A stretch of DNA of 64,000 bases. Source: an uncultured Trichococcus sp. GTDB taxonomy: Bacteria; Bacillota; Bacilli; Lactobacillales; Aerococcaceae. Shown here piece after piece: positions 32,178 through 41,429 of this stretch (position 1 is its first letter; every line of letters begins with the position of its first letter). The position numbers and the translations under genes are program-made. The notes under the pieces were generated by a model, which saw only the letters and a program-made list of their open reading frames with translations, was not told where the DNA came from and searched no databases. The stretch is from NCBI RefSeq assembly GCF_963663645.1, contig NZ_OY760503.1, positions 688,501 through 752,500 of the forward strand, written 5' to 3'.

Positions 32178-32193
32178 TTTAGTTAGATTTTAA

Positions 32194-32511
32194 TTACCCT
32201 TCACCATCCACAAATTGATTTATCTCTTCGAGGCTCTTAACTCCATCTATACGCTTTGTCTCTTCCCCCTTGGAATATTGCCGCAATGAAGGGATCTTTG
32301 AAACATCCAATTCACTTAATCGCTCATCCTGTACTGGGACAGCTGATAAATCGACAATATAAACATTTTCGTCTTTATTGAATCGAAAGAAAGAGGCTTC
32401 ATAAACTGGTTTCATTTTTTGGCAATATACACAGCTATCTGCACTGTAAATTAAATAGTAGTCATCTTTGTTAAAAACTTCGCTAATCTCTTCAATATCA
32501 TTTAATGTGAT
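32194..32511 (-). pseudogene. Thioredoxin-fold protein, main part (split by IS110)
   Basis: The part encodes about 105 residues with ITLNDIEEISEVF, then the redox motif CVYCQKMKPVY (CxxC) and the cis-Pro region KIPSLRQYSKG. It resembles the small Trx-like bacteriocin transport accessory proteins (PedC/BrcD group). The N-terminal codons lie on the other side of IS110 copy 2. The original frame reads MTENKLPLIIELK then ITLNDIEE. Confidence 0.78.
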
Positions 32512-32588
32512 TTTTTGTTTGAAAATAAATAGCTGAAAAATGCGCAAAAAGGCACTCCCATGCTATAATTTAGGTGGAAAAATTTTTT

Positions 32589-33761
32589 TTAGTTTGCTCT
32601 AGCCTGTTGCCGCAGTCCTAGAGCTTTTTTTGCGTCGTAATGTTCGCCAGTGCTCAAGATTTTATAAATTACTCGAATCATTTTATGTGCACAGGCGATG
32701 ATTGCCTTCATCTTCGAACTTCTACCAGAAATACGGGCGTATAGATTATGGAACGCTTCATCTTTTGATCTTCCCGCAGTGCCTCCGGCCTGGAAAAGGA
32801 TGGATTTTAAATACTTATTTCCTTGTGTTGTATAAGATTTTTTTATTCCAGCGCTCTCGTAAGATCCTGGGCATACTCCCGCCCACGATGCTAAGTTGCC
32901 TTGTGATTTGAAGGCCTCTACATTTGGGCCAATTTCACTCAAAATCACGCAAGCAACGATAGCACTGACTCCAGGAAGTTCAATAAGGAGATTATACTCT
33001 CGCTCAAATCTCTCCAAAACATATTGCTTGATTACAACTGTAATTTCTTCTACTTGATTTACCGAATGACGATAATGTTCCAAAGATTGCCCTAGAAGGA
33101 ATCGATCTTCAAAAGATAATTTACCGTCCATCGCTTCAACCAACTCAGCTGCAGTAGCTTTGACTTTCCCGTGAATTTTGGGAAGAATCGTTTGTTCTGT
33201 AATTACTTCTCCATCAATGAACATTTCGAGTAACGTTATTCCAGTAATGCCATAGATGTCCGAAAGATAACTCGTTAGCTTAATGTTCGCCCGTTGTAAA
33301 ATATTATGAATTTCATTTTTACATTGGGTGATACGTTCGGTATAGGCTTTCCGACGTCTTGTCAGAAGCCGCAATTGTTGAACTTCTTCGCAAGGGATGT
33401 AGGATGGATGGATCAGACCACATCTACCAAGTTGGGCAATCCATTCCGCATCGTTCATGTCTGTCTTCTTTCCAGGAAGATTTTTAATATGTTGCGGATT
33501 CGCCAGAATCAACGTCAGATTGCTGTCATAAAAAATATTAAATATTGGAATCCAATATTGCCCAGTACTTTCGAAAAAAACATGCGTTACGTTCTGAGAT
33601 TGAATCCATGTCAATGCTTCTCGAAGTTTCTTTGTTGTTGTACCAAAGGTACGATGCTGTTTTTTTGGTTTGTTTGTATCTAACGGGCCGTCAAGTATAC
33701 AACAGACAATAGACTTTTGATGCACATCGATTCCGCAACAGGTTTCAACCATAACTTCCAT
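32589..33761 (-). CDS. IS110-family transposase (DEDD recombinase)
   Basis: The 390-residue product is the standard family length. The N-terminal RuvC-like domain has Asp in GIDVHQKS, Glu in VFFESTGQYW and two Asp in KTDMNDAEWIAQL. The C-terminal Transposase_20 domain contains the helix-hairpin-helix LIELPGVSAIVACVILSEIG and a candidate nucleophilic Ser in CPGSYESAG. GGAGGG precedes the ATG. The enzyme uses a bridge RNA in characterised IS110-group members. Confidence 0.93.
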   Translation of the reverse strand: MEVMVETCCGIDVHQKSIVCCILDGPLDTNKPKKQHRTFGTTTKKLREALTWIQSQNVTHVFFESTGQYWIPIFNIFYDSNLTLILANPQHIKNLPGKKTDMNDAEWIAQLGRCGLIHPSYIPCEEVQQLRLLTRRRKAYTERITQCKNEIHNILQRANIKLTSYLSDIYGITGITLLEMFIDGEVITEQTILPKIHGKVKATAAELVEAMDGKLSFEDRFLLGQSLEHYRHSVNQVEEITVVIKQYVLERFEREYNLLIELPGVSAIVACVILSEIGPNVEAFKSQGNLASWAGVCPGSYESAGIKKSYTTQGNKYLKSILFQAGGTAGRSKDEAFHNLYARISGRSSKMKAIIACAHKMIRVIYKILSTGEHYDAKKALGLRQQARAN

Positions 33762-33929
33762 GGAAATCCCTCCTAAAATAAAATGAGAAGATAACGGATT
33801 TCATCGAAATAGATCTGTAATTTTGTTTCCATACTCAAAGGTATATTCGGTTTTTCTCAACAAGATGAAATCATTCAGTTTTCTATACGGGTTCGGCAAA
33901 ACACCGCTAAAATTGTTGAATTTGTGTTA
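33762..33929 (-). ncRNA. Candidate bridge RNA region of IS110 copy 2
   Basis: The 168-bp leader between the element end and the transposase start is where IS110-group elements encode the bridge RNA. It contains a perfect 9-bp inverted repeat, GATTTCATC at 33797-33805 and GATGAAATC at 33864-33872, enclosing a 58-base loop. The same leader, unchanged, precedes copy 1 (25403-25570). Confidence 0.5.
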
Positions 33930-33969
33930 CCTTCAATTCAATTATAAGTGGCAACTTATTTTCTGTCAT
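33930..33969 (-). pseudogene. Thioredoxin-fold protein, N-terminal codons (split by IS110)
   Basis: Encodes MTENKLPLIIELK and ends at the IS edge. Its ATG overlaps the stop codon of the upstream membrane-protein gene as ATGA, so the two were translationally coupled. Confidence 0.75.
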
Positions 33970-34328
33970 GGATTTGTTCGCGAAGCGAACTTAGAGTTTT
34001 CTATCTCGAGATTAGGCGTAAACATGACAAACATACCAAGAAACAAAGCTAAGGAGATTGTCCAAATAGTGGTTATAGTTCTTATTTTGGGAGACATAGC
34101 AATCTTTTGACCCAGAAATAGCCGTAGTAGAAAATAAATTAAAAACAGGGTGACAGTGGGGACCAGAATATAAAGTGTGCTGTTCCAAGTTCTCGGAGCA
34201 CCAACAAAAAAATAGTAGAATACCAAAGCGATTGATATTGTTACTCCTACTGCTGGCTGAAATGAAAAATAGGTATACATTTTTTGTCTTTCTGACTTAT
34301 CCATCTCATCATCCTTTCCACTTTCCAA
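33966..34328 (-). CDS. Small integral membrane protein, first gene of Trx-peptide operon
   Basis: A 120-residue protein with four hydrophobic segments (about residues 23-42, 49-69, 80-104). ORF ends in TNP with ATGA coupling to the thioredoxin-like gene. A GAAAGGATGATGAG context precedes the start; the internal Met9 (MDKSERQK) is an alternative. In bacteriocin-type loci such a protein could serve in immunity or transport, but no specific family is recognisable. Confidence 0.65.
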   Translation of the reverse strand: MESGKDDEMDKSERQKMYTYFSFQPAVGVTISIALVFYYFFVGAPRTWNSTLYILVPTVTLFLIYFLLRLFLGQKIAMSPKIRTITTIWTISLALFLGMFVMFTPNLEIENSKFASRTNP

Positions 34329-34405
34329 GTGACAAGCTTTTAAAAATACTTGCTGTGGAGAAACCTAGAAACATATTCCATTATTGGCAGCGCTACCTTG
34401 TCTTT

Positions 34406-34434
34406 ATCATAGCACTTGTTGTATAATTGTCAAT
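34406..34434 (-). promoter_or_regulatory. Promoter of the membrane protein-Trx-peptide operon
   Basis: On the minus strand TTGACA (34434-34429) and TATGAT (34411-34406) are 17 bases apart, close to consensus. It is about 80 bp upstream of the first start codon. Confidence 0.65.
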
Positions 34435-34717
34435 ATAAATTAAATATTTTGTTAAATTATCTATCATTATCCAGCGAAGTAAATAGACATATAGTTCTTT
34501 TTATTCGGTTTTTGTATTACACCACTTTACAACTTTTCACGCCCCTCAGGGCATAAAAATACAAACAACCCCAAATTTTTTGTATGATTGATTTGGAGAA
34601 AAAACCAACAAAAAAGGAGTTGTTTGCTATGAATCAATTATATCAAAAAGAGAATTTATAAAGATGAATGAATTTTCACCAGGAGTGACTTGTTTATTCA
34701 AGAAAGCGAAGGGAAAA
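34435..34717. other. Intergenic region with possible IS leader
   Basis: AAAAAAGGAGTTGTTTGCTATG (34612 onwards) opens a 10-codon frame MNQLYQKENL ended by TAA. The very strong ribosome site and short product resemble a decayed transposase leader. This is not proven. Confidence 0.3.
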
Positions 34718-35584
34718 ATGCAAAAGACAAAAAATCAGGCTCAACTATATGCTTTTGTTACAGTGCTTCTATGGGCATCGGCATTTGTTTTTACAAAAAT
34801 CGCGCTGACTTACTATACCGCAGAAGCGATAGGCGTTCTTCGTTATGTGATCGCTTCGCTGTTATTCATCGCAATCGGAATTTTTTACAAAATTGGATTT
34901 CCGGGAAAAAAGGATATCCCTAAATTCCTGCTGGCCGGCGTTTTAGGTTTTGCACTGTACATGATCACCTTCAACCAGGCTTCTAAATATCTGACGGCAG
35001 CAACAGGCAGTGTTGTCATCGCATCGGCACCTATCCTGACTGCTCTGTTCGCCCGGATCATTTTCAAGGAAAAAATCAGACCCTTAGGCTGGCTCGCGAT
35101 TGCAGTGGAGTTCAGCGGCATTCTGGTTTTGACCTTATGGAATGGCATCCTTTCAGTGAATGCAGGCATATTATGGATGTTTGGCGCAGCCGTCTGCATC
35201 AGTAGCTATAATCTTCTGCAACGTTCTTTACTGAAAAAATATTCTCCTTTACAAGCGACGGCTTACAGCGTATTTACCGGAACGCTATTCCTGTTGGTGT
35301 ATTTACCGGATGCGGCGATACAATTCGGCAATGCCCCTCTCTATCAGTTGTTGGTGATGGGTTTCATGGGTGTGTTCCCAAGCGCACTCGCGTATATGTT
35401 GTGGGCAAAAGCACTGATGACTGCGGAAAAGACAAGCGATGTAACGAATTATATGTTTGTTACCCCATTATTGGCCGCTTTGATGGGCTTCCTGATAATG
35501 GGCGAGATCCCTACATTGGCGACATGTGTTGGTGGGTTGATGATATTTGCAGGATTGCTCCTATTTAAAAAATCAAATGCATGA
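34718..35584 (+). CDS. EamA/DMT-family transporter
   Basis: A ten-segment drug/metabolite transporter of 288 residues from the Met at 34718. Two EamA repeats are visible: AFVTVLLWASAFVFTKIAL at the start and AGILWMFGAAVCISSYNLLQRSLLK beginning the second half. GAAGGGAAAAA precedes this ATG; an upstream in-frame ATG at 34664 would add 18 charged residues. The family exports amino acids and metabolites; no substrate is evident. It is monocistronic with a terminator. Confidence 0.85.
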   Translation: MQKTKNQAQLYAFVTVLLWASAFVFTKIALTYYTAEAIGVLRYVIASLLFIAIGIFYKIGFPGKKDIPKFLLAGVLGFALYMITFNQASKYLTAATGSVVIASAPILTALFARIIFKEKIRPLGWLAIAVEFSGILVLTLWNGILSVNAGILWMFGAAVCISSYNLLQRSLLKKYSPLQATAYSVFTGTLFLLVYLPDAAIQFGNAPLYQLLVMGFMGVFPSALAYMLWAKALMTAEKTSDVTNYMFVTPLLAALMGFLIMGEIPTLATCVGGLMIFAGLLLFKKSNA

Positions 35585-35623
35585 TTACGTGCTATCCGCG
35601 AGTGTAGATAGCTAAAATGGTAT

Positions 35624-35658
35624 GCAAAAAAGCACAGAAATTAACCTGTGCTTTTTTA
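35624..35658. terminator. Bidirectional terminator between EamA and map genes
   Basis: AAAAAAGCACAG and CTGTGCTTTTTT enclose AAATTAAC. It separates two convergent genes. Confidence 0.92.
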
Positions 35659-35712
35659 CATGCAAGTGTTTGTCCTTGTCCCGCAAACGCGCCTATTGGA
35701 GTTTCAAAGCTC

Positions 35713-36465
<753 letters not shown>

Positions 36466-36683
36466 TCACTTCTTAAAGCATTCTATGTTTATCGTTCCAG
36501 TTAGATTCTATCACAAACCGAACGGATTTTTCTGAAAGTAACATACTTGAAAGCAAAGATGTTTTTGCAAGGAGTAACTTTCGTGCTATCGAACTTATTA
36601 TTTGTGCACTTTGCCAATGTTGACGTCAGCAAATAAAGGCTACAATCTAGTCAAAACACCAAATTCCTGAGGAGATTATATCA

Positions 36684-37061
36684 ATGAAAAGACAAGCATA
36701 CACCGCAAAAGAGGTTATGAGTTCAGGGCCTTATTCCCATGCGATAGATTCAGGGGAATACATCTATCTATCCGGACAGACTGCGAAAAATTCTTTGACG
36801 TTGGAAAAACAAAATTTGACTATTCAAGAACAAACAGAAGCATGCTTCATGAACATCAATAGGATTTTGAATGAGACCGGGCTTACAGAAGCGAATGTAG
36901 TGAAGGCAAATGTTTTTCTTACGAGCATGAAGCATTTCGAGGCGATGAACGAAGTGTATAAGACTAAATTTACGGCTCCATATCCTGCCAGAACTTGTGT
37001 TGCCGTTGTTGAACTGCCCCTTGGCGCAGATATAGAGATAGAAGTTGTGGCAAAAAGATAA
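36684..37061 (+). CDS. RidA family protein (enamine/imine deaminase)
   Basis: A single-domain, 125-residue RidA homologue. It has the normal core GPYSHAIDSGEYIYLSGQ, the active-site Arg in PARTCVAV (about residue 105) and Glu in IEIEVVAKR (about residue 118). GAGGAGATTATATCA precedes the ATG. It contrasts with the triple fusion at 9.1-10.4 kb, whose N-terminal segment is shorter. Confidence 0.88.
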   Translation: MKRQAYTAKEVMSSGPYSHAIDSGEYIYLSGQTAKNSLTLEKQNLTIQEQTEACFMNINRILNETGLTEANVVKANVFLTSMKHFEAMNEVYKTKFTAPYPARTCVAVVELPLGADIEIEVVAKR

Positions 37062-37101
37062 TTGTATTTGCAACTGCAAATACCTTCAAGCGTTGGATCA
37101 G

Positions 37102-37485
37102 TCATCTCTTTTTGAAGTGCACAAATTTTTTAATAATCAGATTTGCGCAGACAAATCCTACAGCCAGAGATCCGAACAGCAACAGCAGCGAAGGAAGTAA
37201 CTTGTTGAGTCCCTCGCCATAGAAGTAGTCGTGAAAGATCTGCATGCCTGCGAATATTATCGCGGTGGAAATGACAATGCCGATCACGTAATAAATTGCA
37301 GTCGCTAGAGAACCATTCCTATAGTGTGCCTGTTCATCAGGACTGTTCATGCTCCCTCCCGAATGCGTGAGGTTCGGGCCATCGAACTTATTGTTTGCAC
37401 CCTGGCCGATATTGACTCTGGAATAAATGGAACTGTCCACATTGCTTTTGTCATCGTACTTTTTCTGATTGTCTCGCGTGCTCAT
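37102..37485 (-). CDS. Small membrane protein, unknown
   Basis: A 127-residue protein. The first 60 residues are polar and Asn/Ser/Asp-rich (NIGQGANNKFDGPN), the rest has two membrane segments (about residues 62-83 and 92-115). GAAAGCAGGTGG precedes the ATG. It is the last of four co-oriented small membrane-protein genes (38512 to 37102) with intergenic gaps of 20-40 bases, most likely one operon. Confidence 0.6.
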   Translation of the reverse strand: MSTRDNQKKYDDKSNVDSSIYSRVNIGQGANNKFDGPNLTHSGGSMNSPDEQAHYRNGSLATAIYYVIGIVISTAIIFAGMQIFHDYFYGEGLNKLLPSLLLLFGSLAVGFVCANLIIKKFVHFKKR

Positions 37486-37522
37486 CCATCCACCTGCTTT
37501 CTTTTAAATCAAAGGTTCAGTT

Positions 37523-37915
37523 TTAGAGATCCGTTTGCTTCACGTTAATAAGGCTGTTGCGTACTTTGGAAATAAGGGCAGTCGTTACAAAGAGAATAAC
37601 ACCAACCTTGTTGAACAGCAGAAACACATGGAAAATAGCTCCAAAAGAGCCGGTCTTATGATAACCACTCAGCAATAGCAATGGAAAAATCGTTACCAAC
37701 ATCGTCAGGTAATGAACCATAATCTGCTTTCGGAAGCTCCACTGTTTTAGCTCATATATGATACTTGCCAGTCCCAAGAACAAGGCCATGAATCCATAAA
37801 AAAGAAAAGCCTTGGCATCGGCTGCTCTTCCCTGAAAATTATTCCATGCATACATCGACAACATAACAGCAAAGGGCAGAGTTCCCCTGATCAATCCTTT
37901 TAAGAAAAGCTTCAT
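37523..37915 (-). CDS. DUF3021-like membrane protein
   Basis: A 130-residue protein with four hydrophobic segments. LASIIYELKQWSFRKQIMVH is typical of DUF3021 proteins (E-x-W-S-x-x-K/R-Q-x-x-x-H). In other Firmicutes DUF3021 genes sit beside LytTR regulators; none is present here. GAAAGGGGATCAAA precedes the ATG. Confidence 0.7.
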   Translation of the reverse strand: MKLFLKGLIRGTLPFAVMLSMYAWNNFQGRAADAKAFLFYGFMALFLGLASIIYELKQWSFRKQIMVHYLTMLVTIFPLLLLSGYHKTGSFGAIFHVFLLFNKVGVILFVTTALISKVRNSLINVKQTDL

Positions 37916-37945
37916 TTTGATCCCCTTTCGTAAGTACCACTTGAA

Positions 37946-38149
37946 TCAATTCACTACTATGAAAAATATCGGAATCCAAAATAGCGTCGTTATGATGATG
38001 GCTCCGATCAAAGCTACCAAAACCAGACGGGTTTGCTGTATATTTTGTGTTGCTTTGACTTTTTTATAAAGAAAAAAGAGCAGACCGACTATGACCAGCA
38101 AAAAAATACCATAAATCAAAAAGCCTGCGGGTTGGTTAGTGGCTGACAT
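37946..38149 (-). CDS. Small two-segment membrane protein
   Basis: A 67-residue protein, MSATNQPAGFLIYGIFLLVI..., with membrane segments at about residues 9-27 and 41-63 separated by a basic loop KKVKATQNIQQTR. GAGGAGATGAACTATT precedes the ATG. Unknown function; same operon as its neighbours. Confidence 0.6.
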   Translation of the reverse strand: MSATNQPAGFLIYGIFLLVIVGLLFFLYKKVKATQNIQQTRLVLVALIGAIIITTLFWIPIFFIVVN

Positions 38150-38170
38150 AATAGTTCATCTCCTCTTGTA

Positions 38171-38512
38171 TCATCCTTGATTTTGAGTATTCCGTGTTTC
38201 TATGCTGCTCTCAATCTTACTTTTGGCAAAAAGCAGCAAAAACAGGATCAGCAGAACTATTGCATTTAGGAGCAAGCCTATATGAGAAGGCAGGATATTA
38301 ACGAGTATGGCCAGCACGACCAAGTTGAAAACATCTATACTCAGAGAAACCAATTTTTTCTCAGTCGCTTTTCTGCTGTAGACAAACAATAAAGCACTGC
38401 CCAGCCCGATAACGAACCACCAGATCAAAGGAACGCTTGGGTACTGGACTGCTCCAATGAATGAAGTGCAAGCGAATACGTAAGCAAAAAGATTAGATTT
38501 ATTAGTAATCAT
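38171..38512 (-). CDS. Small four-segment membrane protein
   Basis: A 113-residue protein with four hydrophobic segments and a charged C-terminus. AGAAAGAAGGTACGCC precedes the ATG. It is the first gene of the four-gene membrane-protein cluster. No family is recognised. Confidence 0.58.
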   Translation of the reverse strand: MITNKSNLFAYVFACTSFIGAVQYPSVPLIWWFVIGLGSALLFVYSRKATEKKLVSLSIDVFNLVVLAILVNILPSHIGLLLNAIVLLILFLLLFAKSKIESSIETRNTQNQG

Positions 38513-38614
38513 GGCGTACCTTCTTTCTCGTGAATATTTAAATATTTTCTAATAAGTTTTATCCATCATATGATTGCAACAAATAATTTATTATTCTTAC
38601 AGTCATACTTTCAC

Positions 38615-38823
38615 TGACTGCTCCCCATGGATAAATCCAGGGGGTTCCAAGGGCTGTTGGGACGTCACGGACCGTACTGGCGATATTTCCAAAAAAGTGG
38701 AGATGTCGTTTTTCTATTTCCGTTCTATTCCCAAAAGCCCTTAGACTTTCTCAACAAGGCGCCCGATGGTACCATTCGCGTTGAAGGCTCACAGCTGAAC
38801 CTTTTGGTTGCTATTTACATTTG
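38615..38823 (-). ncRNA. Right end of the IS605-like element, candidate omega RNA
   Basis: The 209 bases after the tnpB stop up to the end hairpin are GC-rich and free of reading frames. In related elements this region and the tnpB 3' end give the guide (omega) RNA that ends in flanking DNA. The position fits; I have not shown a fold. Confidence 0.35.
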
Positions 38824-40338
38824 TTAAGCTAATTGAAAATCTCGCAGTCCGAAATTGCAGGACTGGTGTCCGGTTGATTGGCAGAGCGTCTGGATGCAGG
38901 TGTCGTGGTGCGCCATGAAGGTAGCAAACGTCGCGCTACATTTTGTGCGGTCAGTCTCGTTGCGTGTCGGTTGGCTGTTTTTCAGGAGGAATGCACTGTA
39001 CAGATCCCGTTGGACAAGCTGTCCGCCAACAAAGGTCGTACGTTCATCACGTGTCTTTTTGATATACGTATCGTTTACGTGGTTATACTGGCTGGCACGA
39101 AATTTAAAAGTATCCACCTCGTACAGCGCACCCCCTTCTTGGGGTGCTTTTTGCTTCACGATGCCGATCAACATGGCCGGCGCATGATAGCCGATGGACT
39201 TGCCATAGCGTTTCTTGCGGTTGAACCGCCCGTTCTTGTTGACGGTCGTTTCTTTAGCCCGCTTCATCAATGCACGGAAATCCATGTCCTCCACATAAAC
39301 CTGATTACCCAGTGCCAGGATGGCATTGGCGGTTTTGTTGTGGGCTTCTTTTAATGCCACCGCCCGACGGCGGTAGAGGTCCTTCAAGCGAAACATTATT
39401 TTCATGTAGTTCTTGCTCCGTACCCAAGTCAACTTGACACCCTGCTTGACGGTACCATCGACAGTAAAGTTGGCGGGGTTAGTTGCGCGGCGACTCCGGT
39501 CCAGTTTTCGTTGCAACAGATGAATCGCGTGGTCATAGGACGCTCCTTCTGGAAATAATTCCTTCAAGATGACGCCGTCATCACCTGCCACCGCCACCGT
39601 AGAGGTGCCGATGTCGATGCCCACTTCCGCATTCGGAGCGGGTTGTCGGCGGGGCATCCCCGTATTATTGTTGCGTTTCACTGGCGGGTTACCTTCCAGC
39701 ACCAGTTGCAGGAAGTACTGATTACCGCCCTTGAACACCTTGCGTACGATGCGGCAGTATTTCACCCGGTGCAAGGAAAGGGATTCCTGAACGAATAAAT
39801 CGTTGGCACGGATAGTGACGGGCAGAACCAGCCCGTTCCACTCCAAACGGTCGCCTTTGAAGCGGATGCCCGTAGCGTTCGACTTGCCTTCCAATGATTC
39901 CAGCTGGCCGAACTTTTTGAAACGTACCTTTTTGCCTTTGCCATACAGAAGGGAGGACACACTTGTCCAGACCGCAGAAGCGATTTTTTGTGCTGTGAAG
40001 CTGTCGATATGCTTCTTGTACGCCTCGCGCATCCGTCCGATGTAAGCATGCAAAGCGTATTCCGTCATACCGAAGGTCTTTTGGATCGTTTGCAATTCCT
40101 TGTTGCACGCCATCACACGATTCTTGTCGTTTGCTTTGATGGACAAGCGGCGTTCTGCCAGCACGTCTCGGTATCGACGGTTCTTATACAACTCTGTTAG
40201 CTGCGTCCGCGCATGGTACAAGACCTTGTTATAAAGTTTTTCAGCAATTTTGAAACGCTTATCCAGCACTGCTTGTTCATTTTGATGTGTAACAAGTCCC
40301 AGCTCTACGACAAATGAAGCTGTTTTGCTTTTAGCCAT
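38824..40338 (-). CDS. tnpB: TnpB-type RNA-guided nuclease lacking the usual zinc finger
   Basis: A 504-residue TnpB homologue. RuvC motifs are Asp in VGIDIGTSTVAV (near residue 241), Glu in VYVEDMDF (near 352) and Asp in LVQRDLYSAFL (near 452). The region between the last two, where most TnpB proteins have a Cys4 zinc finger, reads FRASQYNHVNDTYIKKTRD without paired CxxC motifs. The N-terminus is the usual helical, basic DNA/RNA-binding domain. The start follows AAGGAGGAAC. Confidence 0.88.
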   Translation of the reverse strand: MAKSKTASFVVELGLVTHQNEQAVLDKRFKIAEKLYNKVLYHARTQLTELYKNRRYRDVLAERRLSIKANDKNRVMACNKELQTIQKTFGMTEYALHAYIGRMREAYKKHIDSFTAQKIASAVWTSVSSLLYGKGKKVRFKKFGQLESLEGKSNATGIRFKGDRLEWNGLVLPVTIRANDLFVQESLSLHRVKYCRIVRKVFKGGNQYFLQLVLEGNPPVKRNNNTGMPRRQPAPNAEVGIDIGTSTVAVAGDDGVILKELFPEGASYDHAIHLLQRKLDRSRRATNPANFTVDGTVKQGVKLTWVRSKNYMKIMFRLKDLYRRRAVALKEAHNKTANAILALGNQVYVEDMDFRALMKRAKETTVNKNGRFNRKKRYGKSIGYHAPAMLIGIVKQKAPQEGGALYEVDTFKFRASQYNHVNDTYIKKTRDERTTFVGGQLVQRDLYSAFLLKNSQPTRNETDRTKCSATFATFMAHHDTCIQTLCQSTGHQSCNFGLRDFQLA

Positions 40339-40372
40339 ACGTGTTCCTCCTTTCTTGATGATTGCTTTGCAT

Positions 40373-40783
40373 TTACTGGCGTTGTGAGGTCTTTTGGCTT
40401 TGGATGTATTGCTGAATCATTTCAAGCGGTGCCCCTCCCACTGTGGAAACGAAATAGCTATTCGACCAAAGAGTGGGTAGCTTCGTCGTCAGTTCCTTAA
40501 ACTCCTGTCTCAGCACGCGGGAAGAAACTCCCTTGATGCGTTTGACTGCTTTGTGAACCCCGAATTGTGGATCTATATCCAATAGGAGGTGAACGTGGTC
40601 TGGCATGATCTCCATTTCCTGAATTTCGACGGATAGACCGGTGCACGTTTCTACAATGAGCTCCTTTAAGCGTGCTACTACTGGTCCGACAAGGACCTTT
40701 CGCCGATATTTTGGACACCAGACAACATGGTAGGTACAAGAATAAATGATGTTATGATTTGATTTATATTTTTTATTTTCCAT
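40373..40783 (-). CDS. tnpA: IS200/IS605-family TnpA (Y1 HUH transposase)
   Basis: A 136-residue single-strand transposase. It has the HUH motif HVH in MPDHVHLLLDI (near residue 64), the conserved HVVWCPKYRRKVL near the start and Tyr in MIQQYIQSQ (near 127), the nucleophile. This is the standard length and it appears intact. Confidence 0.93.
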   Translation of the reverse strand: MENKKYKSNHNIIYSCTYHVVWCPKYRRKVLVGPVVARLKELIVETCTGLSVEIQEMEIMPDHVHLLLDIDPQFGVHKAVKRIKGVSSRVLRQEFKELTTKLPTLWSNSYFVSTVGGAPLEMIQQYIQSQKTSQRQ

Positions 40784-40805
40784 ATATTGATTATACAGCT
40801 AATCC

Positions 40806-41090
40806 CTACATAATACAACTAAGTGCACGTCTTATATCCCCATAGCTAAAGCAAGGGGCTTTACGACGCTCTTTCGGTAAGATATCCATTCCATGCGTCT
40901 CCATTAAACTCCAAACATCTTTATTTTCTTTAAATTCTTTTTGCGAATGTATTAAAGAATACAGAAAATAATTATTGGAATCTTTAAATAAGTCTTTGTA
41001 CATGCTTAGCGAACGCATTATTTCAATAGCTACTTCCACTTTTTCAGACTGTACGTTCATTTTGTCAAACACATAATATTCAATATCCAT
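40806..41090 (-). CDS. Hypothetical protein, possibly truncated by the IS
   Basis: The frame encodes 94 residues (MDIEYYVFDKMNVQSEKVEVAIEI...), soluble and without known motifs. The stop lies within bases at the IS605 left end, so the C-terminus may be artificial. Its start is preceded by TGGGGGATTC. Confidence 0.45.
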   Translation of the reverse strand: MDIEYYVFDKMNVQSEKVEVAIEIMRSLSMYKDLFKDSNNYFLYSLIHSQKEFKENKDVWSLMETHGMDILPKERRKAPCFSYGDIRRALSCIM

Positions 41091-41429
41091 AATGAATCCC
41101 CCAATGCAACTCTGCCAACACGAATAGTATCCGTCGTTTATTTTCAGATGATGTTATCCAAGCATCGGGAAGAAAATAAATCAGTTATAACACAATAAAT
41201 GACTATAGAAGCACTACCGATTCTCTTCAAAATATCTATGATACCGCTAATCCATTTTTTTCGCGAGAATTTCATAATATATCAGCCTTCAAAATATAAG
41301 TAATTTGTTGATTTTTATTAAATCGTAGTTAGGCGTCCTGGAAATACAGAGTGCTTTTTAAGCTAGATATTAGGTGTTATGCTAAGCTATTTATATACCA
41401 CATAAAAAAATAGGAGCTGACATAACAAT
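41091..41429. other. Gene-free AT-rich region
   Basis: I see no gene or repeat. A TAGGTGTTATGCTAAGC stretch near 41370 might hold a -10 box for the next gene. Confidence 0.35.

Larger units (their letters stand above)
32512..33929 (-). mobile_element. IS110-family element, copy 2 (full length)
   Basis: A 1418-bp element with the same boundaries as copy 1 but without its deletion. It has no inverted repeats. A 77-bp noncoding stretch lies after the transposase stop and 168 bp lie before its start, the arrangement seen in IS110-group elements. It splits the thioredoxin-like gene. Confidence 0.9.
38615..40805 (-). mobile_element. IS200/IS605-family element with tnpA and tnpB
   Basis: tnpA and tnpB lie in the same direction, 35 bp apart. 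The right end has a subterminal hairpin at 38623-38643 (CCCCATGGAT and ATCCAGGGG arms) of the type bound by TnpA. The left end near 40800 is less clear; the next gene may be cut there. No target duplications are expected for this family. Confidence 0.78.

Noticed and set aside
38855-39354. Plus-strand frames within the tnpB gene
   Set aside because: They are antisense to a recognisable TnpB with RuvC motifs and have no ribosome sites.
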